From positions 1 through 9,024 of the forward strand of contig JAKCDE010000038.1 of NCBI GenBank assembly GCA_021838585.1: a DNA stretch of 9,024 nucleotides. The letters run 5' to 3'. The translations under genes were made by a program, and so were the position numbers. This stretch comes from Nitrospirota bacterium. GTDB taxonomy: Bacteria; Nitrospirota_A; Leptospirillia; Leptospirillales; Leptospirillaceae. Shown here piece after piece: positions 1-6,137 of the stretch; position 1 is the first letter of the stretch; each line of letters starts with the position of its first letter. Below the pieces are notes generated by a model that saw only the letters and a list, made by a program, of their open reading frames with translations, did no database searches and was not told the DNA's origin.

Positions 1-1
1 C

Positions 2-1987
2 GATACTCCTCTGAACACCTCTCTGTCCCCCTCCCCCGCCGCGGGAGAGCTTCCCAAGATCTTTTTCTGGACGGAGTATTTTGAAACGGGATTTTCCGAG
101 ATCGACCTCCAGCACCGCGGTCTTGTCAACCTGATTAACGAGATCCCGAGCGCCCTGGCAACCGGAATGCCCGGAGCCCCCTACCCTGCCGACCTTCTCC
201 TTCGCCTCCGGGAATATGCCTCCTACCACTTCCGCACCGAAGAGGCGATCTGGGACAGGATCCCCCGAATTTCCCCCTTTGACGCCCCGCTTGATCGCCA
301 CGAAAAGGAACATCGCAGCTTTTCGGAGAAGGTCGCCCAGCTGGACAGACAGCTGGGCGAAAAAGGCCTGGACCCGGAAAAGCGCAAGGGGATCCTGTCG
401 GAGATCGTCGTCTATCTCATCCACTGGCTGGCCCACCACATCCTTGAATTCGACAGGGAAATGGCCCTGGCCCTCAAGGCCCTGGAGGCGGGAGCCACGC
501 CGGGCGAAGCCATGAAGATCGCCGAGAGGAAGCTTGACCGGACGGCGGTCTTCACCCGCACGATCCTCTCCATGTACGACTCCCTCGTGGAGCAATCCAT
601 GGTCCTGATCTCCGAAATCGACCGGCGCCGGCGCGCCGAGGAGGAGGCGGTCCGAACGCTGGCCTACTATGATCCGTTGACGGCCCTCCCCAACCGAAGG
701 CTTCTCAACGAGAGGCTGGATCTGGCCATCGCGGCCACCGATCGCTACAAGAAAAGGGGTGCCATCTTTTTTATCGATCTCGACAACTTCAAGATGTTGA
801 ACGATACGCTGGGCCACGACATGGGGGACCGGCTTCTGCTGGAGGTGGCAGGAAGGCTCAGAAAAACATTCCGATCCGTCGATACTCTGGCGAGGCTCGG
901 AGGGGATGAATTTGTGGTGATGGTGGAAAACCTTCCGGCGGCCCCCATCGAGGCTGCCCAGGAGGCTGAAGCGCTTGTCTCAAAGATGATCGAGGGGCTC
1001 CGGGAGCCCTACGAGCTGGGGGAAGGGCGACACTACTCCACCACACCTTCGGTGGGAATCGCCCTCTTTGGTGGACAGAAGCTCTCCCGGGAAGAGCTCC
1101 TCAAACAGGCCGACATGGCCATGTACCAGGCCAAGGCGTCAGGGAGAAACGGATTCCGATTCTTTGACCAGACGATGGAGACACGGCTCAAATCCCGCTC
1201 AAGCCTGGAGCAGGAACTTCAGACCGCCGTCACGAAGGGACAATTTGTCCTTTACTTTCAGCCCCAGTGCAAAAAAGACGGCGCTGTCGTCGGGGCGGAA
1301 GCCCTCATTCGCTGGAACCACCCGGAAAAGGGACTACTCTGTCCCGACAGCTTCATTCCCCTCGCGGAAGAGTCCGGGATCATCGTCCCCATCGGGCAAT
1401 GGGTCCTTGAAGAATCCATGAGAAAACTCGGGGCCTGGGCCCGGACAATACAGCTTCCCAAGGATTTTTCCCTGGGGGTCAACCTGAGTGTTCGTCAGTT
1501 CCGAGAGGAGGGGCTTATCGACAATATTGACCAGCTTCTCCGAAACCAGCCCCTTCCCCCGAAGGCTCTGACACTCGAAGTGACGGAATCCCTTCTGATC
1601 CTGAATCCGGAGAAGGTCCGGCGGGACCTCCAAAAGCTTCGGAAAACGGGGGTCCTCTTCTCTCTCGACGACTTCGGAACGGGCTACTCTTCCCTCCAGT
1701 ATCTCCGGAAGTTGCCCCTAGACCAGATCAAAATTGACCGGGCCTTTGTCCAGGAAATTGGTCGGGACAAGGGGGATCGCACCATCGTCACGACCATCCT
1801 TGCCATGGCCAAGGCCCTGGGGCTGACCGTTGTGGCCGAGGGAGTCGAGACCTCCATGCAGCGCGACATCCTCGATCGAAGAGGATGCAAAATTTTCCAG
1901 GGCTATCTCTTTGCCCGTCCCCTCCCCGAAGCCACCTTTCTTGAGCGGCTCACTTCTTACTCGCCCCCCCCGGAAAGCAGGCCGTAA
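2..1987 (+). CDS. Hemerythrin-GGDEF-EAL c-di-GMP turnover protein (5' partial)
   Basis: Probable cytoplasmic enzyme making and/or degrading c-di-GMP under control of an O2- or redox-binding di-iron domain. The frame is open to the left edge, and hemerythrin homology begins well before the first ATG (167), so the true start lies outside the window and 167 is only internal. Residue 1 here is the codon at nt 2-4. The hemerythrin domain covers about residues 20-155 and shows all seven expected iron ligands: H38, H76, E80, H100, H104, H146 and D151. A helical linker leads to GGDEF (about 220-390), with an intact GGDEF signature at nt 899-913 and an RSVD inhibitory site five residues before it. The EAL domain (about 405-650) keeps EALIRW, NLSVRQF, EVTE, DDFGTGYSS, KIDRAF and VVAEGVE. 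Both catalytic domains therefore look active. Hemerythrin-GGDEF fusions (Vibrio cholerae Bhr-DGC) are known redox-sensing cyclases. Which activity dominates here cannot be read from sequence. The last 31 nt overlap the convergent exporter gene. Confidence 0.95.
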   Translation, partial: DTPLNTSLSPSPAAGELPKIFFWTEYFETGFSEIDLQHRGLVNLINEIPSALATGMPGAPYPADLLLRLREYASYHFRTEEAIWDRIPRISPFDAPLDRHEKEHRSFSEKVAQLDRQLGEKGLDPEKRKGILSEIVVYLIHWLAHHILEFDREMALALKALEAGATPGEAMKIAERKLDRTAVFTRTILSMYDSLVEQSMVLISEIDRRRRAEEEAVRTLAYYDPLTALPNRRLLNERLDLAIAATDRYKKRGAIFFIDLDNFKMLNDTLGHDMGDRLLLEVAGRLRKTFRSVDTLARLGGDEFVVMVENLPAAPIEAAQEAEALVSKMIEGLREPYELGEGRHYSTTPSVGIALFGGQKLSREELLKQADMAMYQAKASGRNGFRFFDQTMETRLKSRSSLEQELQTAVTKGQFVLYFQPQCKKDGAVVGAEALIRWNHPEKGLLCPDSFIPLAEESGIIVPIGQWVLEESMRKLGAWARTIQLPKDFSLGVNLSVRQFREEGLIDNIDQLLRNQPLPPKALTLEVTESLLILNPEKVRRDLQKLRKTGVLFSLDDFGTGYSSLQYLRKLPLDQIKIDRAFVQEIGRDKGDRTIVTTILAMAKALGLTVVAEGVETSMQRDILDRRGCKIFQGYLFARPLPEATFLERLTSYSPPPESRP

Positions 1988-2748
1988 AGAAGCCGGACAA
2001 CCGTCAGGAGAAGCAGCCCCCCCTGAAAGATCCGGATTCTTTTCCCCCCCAGTCTCCGGGTGAACCGAGCCCCCAGGAAAGAACCCATCAACGCCCCCAC
2101 AACAATGGTCAAGGTATGGGGAGGAACCCCTCCCGAAACCAATGCCTTGGTCAGGGCTGCCGTCGCCGCCATCGGAAACATCACGGCAAGGCTTGAGCCC
2201 ACCGCCACAAAGGAGGGGTAACCAAAGAGAAGGGTCAGGACTGGGTAAAGAAGAAAGCCCCCCCCCACTCCCAGGATCCCGCTGGACAGGCCGATGGAGA
2301 AAATGGCCAGGAACTCCGCGGGAAGTCGGGGGGGAGAATGGACCTCCCCGGGAGGTCTCTCGGGGGGACGAAAGAGGAGCAGAGTAAAGGCCAGTAGGGT
2401 TTCGGCAAGAAAGATCCAGAGAATAATCTCTCCGGAGAGCCTCCAGGAGACAACGGCACCCACGGCTCCTCCGGCGAGGGCCGATCCGGCCCAGAAGAGG
2501 AGCCTTCCGAGCGGCACATGGGCCGACGGCCGATGGGCGATGATCCCGGTGAGTGAGGCGAAGGCCACCTGGATCATGGAGATCTCCGTGGCCATGAACG
2601 GAGCGATCCTCACATGAGACACGAGAGGGAGAAGAAAGAGCAGAGCCGGGAGCAGGACGACTCCTCCCCCGATTCCCAGAAGCCCCGACAGGAAGCCCGA
2701 CACCCCCCCCAACAGAAGATAGATGCCTTCGAGTCCGGCGCTGTGCAT
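1957..2748 (-). CDS. TauE/SafE-family membrane anion exporter
   Basis: A 263-aa inner-membrane protein of the TauE/SafE (sulfite/organosulfonate exporter, DUF81) family. It contains the family's internal duplication: a glycine-rich G-x-x-SGxLSGLLGIGGG segment at residues 14-29 and its copy SSGILGVGGGFLLYP at 155-169, each opening a half with about four hydrophobic helices. A short polar loop (about 127-143, RPPERPPGEVHSPP) separates the halves. Length is normal for the family (about 250-270). ATG 2748 is preceded by AAGGAG (2757-2762) at 8-nt spacing, which settles the start. The substrate is unknown: sulfite, sulfoacetate and other small anions are reported for relatives. It is the last gene of the leftward block, 87 nt after a lipoprotein gene. 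It carries three runs of 8-9 G in glycine codons, and its 3' end overlaps the opposing hemerythrin-GGDEF-EAL gene by 31 nt. Confidence 0.9.
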   Translation of the reverse strand: MHSAGLEGIYLLLGGVSGFLSGLLGIGGGVVLLPALLFLLPLVSHVRIAPFMATEISMIQVAFASLTGIIAHRPSAHVPLGRLLFWAGSALAGGAVGAVVSWRLSGEIILWIFLAETLLAFTLLLFRPPERPPGEVHSPPRLPAEFLAIFSIGLSSGILGVGGGFLLYPVLTLLFGYPSFVAVGSSLAVMFPMAATAALTKALVSGGVPPHTLTIVVGALMGSFLGARFTRRLGGKRIRIFQGGLLLLTVVRLLYGLLSGGGE

Positions 2749-2801
2749 TGCCCAATCTCCTTCATCCAGAGAAAGAGGTCCCCTGGCCTTGTCCTCAAGA
2801 A

Positions 2802-2832
2802 TCGACTCCTGACAGACGCCTGCCGGAGTCGA
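2802..2832 (-). promoter_or_regulatory. Stable intergenic stem-loop, possible attenuator or terminator
   Basis: An 8-bp perfect inverted repeat (TCGACTCC / GGAGTCGA, 2802-2809 and 2825-2832) encloses a second 5-bp stem (2811-2815 with 2820-2824) closed by a 4-nt loop. Read as leftward RNA, the inner stem is complete with one G-U pair and a single A bulge, so the hairpin fits the minus strand better than the plus strand. It begins 3 nt after the lipoprotein stop codon and ends 53 nt before the exporter start. The bases that follow (AUUCUUGAGG) are only weakly U-rich, so it may be a partial terminator, an attenuator or an mRNA-stability element between the two genes. Confidence 0.5.
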
Positions 2833-2835
2833 CGG

Positions 2836-3861
2836 CTAGGAGCTTCCGGTGTAGATGGCCAGGGCTCCCAGAGAGAGCCCCGGGACTGCTGGGATTTCCC
2901 CCAGGGCTCCCAGGGTCCCCGGAGGACTCAGGACCGCCCCCAGCCCAAAGAGCGAGACCGACCCCGAAGAAGCGGCCATCAGAAAATTTTGGGCCGGATC
3001 CACTGAAAGAAGGGTCGGCGGAGCCGGCAGGGAAAGGGAGGTCGTGGAAAGCGGCTCAAGAGTCCCGCCTCCTCCATTATAAAGTGTCGTCACCTGATAG
3101 AGATCCACCGCCGGAGAGGCGGGATCGGGCAGCAGAAAGAGAGAGGAGAGGGCCACACCGGACAGCGGGGTGCCTCCGCTATAGGAGCCGGAGGTGGTCC
3201 AGGTGGTTTGGGGGGAGGAGAGAGAGTTGCCATCAATGACGGTGGAAAGAGGATAAAGGAGAAGATCCATCGCTGCCGGAGAACCATAAAGGGCCCCCAC
3301 GAGAAACTCCACCCCATCCGCCATGGGAAGAAGCAATCCTCCTTGGAGGGTGTTGCTTTCGGGAAGCCCCTGGCAGGTGCTGAGGGGAGTGAGCGATCCT
3401 CCGCTGATGGAGAGGGAGATCAGGGACCCCACCGAAAAGGTCTGAAGACAGCCTTCGGGATCCGATGTCGTCGCCTCTAGGACGACGGCCACCTGCCCCG
3501 ACAGCGCCAGGGCGAAGGGGGTCCCGGCGAGTCCCGTGACCGTCGCGGGACCCGCCGGGGAGAGCGGCAGGGGGGAGAGAAGAAACTCCCCTTTGCCCGA
3601 CCCGGTGCGGGCCAGAAGGATCAGGGTGCTGTCGGCAACCGCGGCCCCCCAGAGGGTCAAATCCGCCGGAAGAGGTTGAGAGGAGAGGGATCCGGGCTGG
3701 CTCCCGAAGGGAATCGAAAACCCCTTGGCCTCTCCCGCCGACGTGGTGGACCCCAGGGCCGTGACCAGTACCTCCGGGGGAGTCTGCGGATTGGAGGGGA
3801 GACCGCAGGAGGAAAGCCCCGAAGCCAGGAAAAGGCTCAGAAAGAGCGCACGAAGTCTCAT
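2836..3861 (-). CDS. Putative lipoprotein, beta-propeller-like, function unknown
   Basis: A 341-aa predicted lipoprotein that I do not recognise as a named family. Residues 1-18 form a signal peptide (MRLR, then a hydrophobic core) ending in a lipobox, L16-S17-S18-C19, so C19 would be lipidated and the protein anchored on the periplasmic side of a membrane. The mature part is rich in Ser, Gly, Leu, Pro and Thr and almost free of charged residues in long stretches. It consists of short beta-strand-like segments separated by SGG, GTL and SPPGT turns. A stretch such as PPTLLSVDPAQNFLMAAS (about 281-298) resembles blades of lactonase/YVTN-type beta-propellers. This is inference from pattern, not a domain match. 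C138 and C163 could form a disulfide. The ATG overlaps the antiporter stop by 4 nt (TCAT on the plus strand, 3858-3861), and GGAG (3869-3872) lies 7 nt upstream, so translation is probably coupled to the antiporter. A role as its partner is possible but unproven. Confidence 0.85.
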   Translation of the reverse strand: MRLRALFLSLFLASGLSSCGLPSNPQTPPEVLVTALGSTTSAGEAKGFSIPFGSQPGSLSSQPLPADLTLWGAAVADSTLILLARTGSGKGEFLLSPLPLSPAGPATVTGLAGTPFALALSGQVAVVLEATTSDPEGCLQTFSVGSLISLSISGGSLTPLSTCQGLPESNTLQGGLLLPMADGVEFLVGALYGSPAAMDLLLYPLSTVIDGNSLSSPQTTWTTSGSYSGGTPLSGVALSSLFLLPDPASPAVDLYQVTTLYNGGGGTLEPLSTTSLSLPAPPTLLSVDPAQNFLMAASSGSVSLFGLGAVLSPPGTLGALGEIPAVPGLSLGALAIYTGSS

Positions 3862-5120
3862 GTGGGCTCTCCGCCTTGTTTGTGGACCGTTCCTGTTTCA
3901 AGGCCCAGAATTCGGGCGGCCGGACCTGACACAAGGGCCCCCACGGCGATGGTCCCGACGACAACGGCGAAGACGACTGCGGAGGCGGAAGACGGGAGCT
4001 CCCCGTGGACAAGCCCCAGAAGGGCCCCGGCCATGATGCCGGTCTCCCTCACCGTGGCCATGAACCCCATCTCCCGGCGGCTGAAACGGGATCGCCGGTC
4101 AAAGGGGACCAGGGAAAAGACGACCACCGGGCGGACCACGAGAAGGAGAGAGGCGAGGAAGAGGAGGGTTCCCCCCAGGGAGAATCCGCTCCCGGCATGG
4201 GGGATCAGGGTTCCCATCACCAGAAAGATGAAAAAGGTCGCCAGATAGACGAGAAGATCGTTCATTGTCTCGAAGTCTCCCGGGCGGCTTCCGGACGCCA
4301 ATGGAGGCTCCATCGCCCCCACTGCGGGCTCCTCTCGTCGGGTTTGCCCGGCGGCAACTCCCAGGAGATACCCCAAAAGGAGTGTCTGGAGATGAAAGAG
4401 CAGGGAAATCCCGAACCCCCCGAGCAGAATGGCCACAAGAAAGACCGGGACGCTCCGGCGAAAAATGCCCAAGCGGGGGTGGCGGGTCAGAAGGACAAAG
4501 GTCCAGCCCATTGACAGGCCCACCACAGTGGCTCCGGCCACAGACCACAAAAACCCCAATCCCATCCGGAGGATCCCCCCCGACGGAGGAGCCGTCAGCC
4601 AGGACAGGAGAAAGAGGGCCAGAAGGCTTCCGGTGACATCTCCGATGGCACTTTCGGCCACAAGGGTCTCGACCACCCGGAGAGGAATGGGGAGACGCCG
4701 GAGAATCGGAAGGATGGAGGCGGGATCCGTCGTGGAGAGGATGGCGCCCAGAAGAAGCCCCTGAGCCAGGGTATACCCCAGGAAGAGATGGGCGCTCGCT
4801 GCGAGCATGGCCGTCGTCAGAAGAAGCCCGGCAGTGACAAGAAGCCCGACAGAGAGGGCATGGCTCTTGAGCAGTGCCAGACGGGTTCCCGTTCCCGCCT
4901 CGTAAAGGACCAGAAAGACGGCACCCAGCAGAAAGATGTGGTCCTGGCCCATCAGGCTCTCTCCCGAGGCCAAATTGAGCCCGAATGGCCCCAGAGCCAT
5001 GCCCAGGAGCATGAACCACAGGATGTCCGGAACCCGAAGCCTGCCGGCCAGACGGGTCAGAAGAAGGGCCCCCGACAGGACCACGGAGACGATCACGCAC
5101 AAGGCGGCTGTTTGGTTCAA
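3858..5120 (-). CDS. CPA-type Na+(K+)/H+ antiporter
   Basis: An inner-membrane monovalent cation/proton antiporter of the CPA (NhaP-like Na_H_Exchanger) superfamily, probably acting in pH and cation homeostasis. From TTG 5120 it is 420 aa with about 11-13 hydrophobic helices. The first helix begins near residue 6 and runs into a GRLRVPDILWFMLLGMALGP motif typical of the family N-terminus. The substrate motif STTDPAS (D132) and the downstream AESAIGDVTG (E156, D161) match the TDP and ESxxND signatures of helices IV and V, except that the usual Asn before the Asp is Gly. VRETG (about 357-361) matches the conserved Arg helix near the C-terminus. The frame stays open to ATG 5285, but the extra 55 residues are polar, unlike the family, and would cover the divergent promoter region. 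TTG 5120 has AGGA (5130-5133) at 9 nt. No TrkA_N or other regulatory tail is present. It is the first gene of the leftward block and overlaps the lipoprotein by 4 nt. Confidence 0.88.
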   Translation of the reverse strand: MNQTAALCVIVSVVLSGALLLTRLAGRLRVPDILWFMLLGMALGPFGLNLASGESLMGQDHIFLLGAVFLVLYEAGTGTRLALLKSHALSVGLLVTAGLLLTTAMLAASAHLFLGYTLAQGLLLGAILSTTDPASILPILRRLPIPLRVVETLVAESAIGDVTGSLLALFLLSWLTAPPSGGILRMGLGFLWSVAGATVVGLSMGWTFVLLTRHPRLGIFRRSVPVFLVAILLGGFGISLLFHLQTLLLGYLLGVAAGQTRREEPAVGAMEPPLASGSRPGDFETMNDLLVYLATFFIFLVMGTLIPHAGSGFSLGGTLLFLASLLLVVRPVVVFSLVPFDRRSRFSRREMGFMATVRETGIMAGALLGLVHGELPSSASAVVFAVVVGTIAVGALVSGPAARILGLETGTVHKQGGEPT

Positions 5121-5129
5121 GAGACCCCG

Positions 5130-5133
5130 TCCT
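5130..5133 (-). promoter_or_regulatory. Ribosome binding site supporting the TTG start of the antiporter
   Basis: Plus-strand TCCT reads AGGA on the minus strand, 9 nt before TTG at 5118-5120. It lies within a purine-rich AGGACGGGG stretch. This position places translation just before the first transmembrane helix. The longer ATG start at 5285 would add 55 polar residues. Confidence 0.5.
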
Positions 5134-5187
5134 GATATCTGGACCGAATGTTGGCCGCTGATGTGTGGTAGAAATTTGTCATTGGTG

Positions 5188-5193
5188 TATAAT
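5188..5193 (+). promoter_or_regulatory. Candidate -10 box of the 97-aa/pap2/rlmN operon
   Basis: A perfect TATAAT stands in the AT-richest part of the 126-nt divergent spacer, 53 nt before the ATG at 5247, with a TG directly in front of it. No good -35 hexamer is seen 16-18 nt upstream (the sequence there is close to GTGGTA), so this would be an activated or -10-dominated promoter. On the opposite strand the same bases read TATACA/TATTAT and could serve the antiporter, with TTGACG at 5222-5227 spaced too far away to be convincing. Confidence 0.45.
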
Positions 5194-5246
5194 AGCCCTA
5201 AACACGCCTTCGACTCTACATCGTCAATCCCCGAGGACTTTCCTTC

Positions 5247-5540
5247 ATGCCTGTCTACTCCCTCGTCAGCCGGGACCCCGACCATACGGGAGAAATCGAC
5301 CTATGGCACCCCGACCACCTGACCGACGAAGAATTCGGAGAACTTCTCCTTGAAGCGATGCGGTGGACCAGCTCCTCCCCCTGGAAGGATCAGGTCCTGG
5401 AGACGGCCCGATACCTTATCGACAAGCATGGCTTCAGGGATGCCGGAGGACTGATCCGGATCTCCTATCCGGCCGAATGGCCCAAAACCAAGGTTCAGGG
5501 ACTTCTTCAGGACCTCCTCAACCGGGACCGTTCGGACTAG
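5247..5540 (+). CDS. Conserved-looking 97-aa hypothetical protein
   Basis: A small soluble protein of 97 aa, not recognised. It is acidic in the first half (DPDHTGEIDLWHPDHLTDEEFGEL in two parts, about residues 10-33), followed by amphipathic helices (about 25-40, 46-62 and 82-93), and ends in a polar RDRSD tail. No signal peptide, transmembrane helix, Cys motif or known catalytic signature is visible. The start ATG at 5247 has GAGG (5233-5236) 10 nt upstream. The gene is the first of a four-gene rightward block: its TAG is 3 nt before the PAP2 start, so the two are likely cotranscribed. Codon use resembles the neighbours, and the reading frame plus operon position make it a real gene. Its function is open. 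Confidence 0.75.
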   Translation: MPVYSLVSRDPDHTGEIDLWHPDHLTDEEFGELLLEAMRWTSSSPWKDQVLETARYLIDKHGFRDAGGLIRISYPAEWPKTKVQGLLQDLLNRDRSD

Positions 5541-5543
5541 GAC

Positions 5544-6137
5544 ATGACCAGCCTCATCGCCATGGATCAGAGCCTCTTCCTCTGGATCAACAACTCCCTG
5601 TCCCGACCTTGGCTTGACCCTGTGATGGAAGCTGCGACATCCCTGGGGAACGGTTTCTACCTCTTTCCTCTGGGACTCCTTCTCATGGCCCTCTTTGCCC
5701 GTCGGAACTTTCGCCGGGACTTCATTCTCTGGGCCTCGACCTCCTTTATCTCCTTCATCATCGGGACGACCCTCAAGCACCTGGTCCACCGCAACCGTCC
5801 CCTCGCGGCATTGCATGATGGCATCGCCCACCATCAAATTGCGGTGCATGTTCTGGGACCGTCGCTTTACGCCAACTCCTTTCCCTCGGGGCACACCTTT
5901 ACCGCCTTCTCAACCGCCTCCCTTTTTGCCGGACTTTATCCGGGACTGACCCTTCCCCTCTATGCCATGGCCAGCCTCACCGGGCTGTCCCGGATCTATG
6001 TGGGAGCCCACTTTCCCTTGGATGTTCTGGGAGGCGCCGTCATTGGACTTCTCTCCACGGAGATTGTCCGTCGCGCCATTCTCCCGCGTGTGCGGAATGG
6101 ACTTCCTCCGCCCACCGACACAAAGGCGACCCCATGA
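5544..6137 (+). CDS. PAP2-family membrane phosphatase (lipid or undecaprenyl-PP type)
   Basis: A 197-aa polytopic membrane enzyme of the PAP2 (type 2 phosphatidic acid phosphatase) superfamily. All three signature motifs are present: KxxxxxxRP at K78-P86, PSGH at 114-117 (general acid H117), and SRxxxxxHxxxD at S149-D160 with nucleophile H156. Hydrophobic segments lie at about 36-51, 60-76, 118-134, 136-148 and 160-173, and the active-site motifs face the same, probably periplasmic, side. Likely substrates are undecaprenyl pyrophosphate (BcrC/YbjG-like carrier recycling) or phosphatidylglycerol phosphate (PgpB-like). Sequence alone does not separate these. The ATG is 3 nt after the upstream stop with only a poorly spaced AGGA, so initiation is probably coupled. 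M7 (ATG 5562) is a possible alternative start. The stop overlaps the rlmN start by 4 nt (ATGA, 6134-6137). Confidence 0.92.
   Translation: MTSLIAMDQSLFLWINNSLSRPWLDPVMEAATSLGNGFYLFPLGLLLMALFARRNFRRDFILWASTSFISFIIGTTLKHLVHRNRPLAALHDGIAHHQIAVHVLGPSLYANSFPSGHTFTAFSTASLFAGLYPGLTLPLYAMASLTGLSRIYVGAHFPLDVLGGAVIGLLSTEIVRRAILPRVRNGLPPPTDTKATP

Noticed and set aside
167..169. ATG as start of the hemerythrin-GGDEF-EAL gene
   Set aside because: The frame is open upstream and encodes the first hemerythrin helix with the W-TGxxxIDxQH motif, so the start is outside the window.
1718..2755. 345-codon minus-strand frame overlapping the TauE gene
   Set aside because: It is in a different frame from the clear TauE/SafE protein, rich in Ser, Gly and Arg, and runs into the EAL coding region. 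There are no hydrophobic helices or recognised motifs.
4099..5100. 333-codon minus-strand frame within the antiporter
   Set aside because: It is out of frame with the antiporter and has Gly/Pro/Ser/Arg-rich composition typical of a shadow frame.
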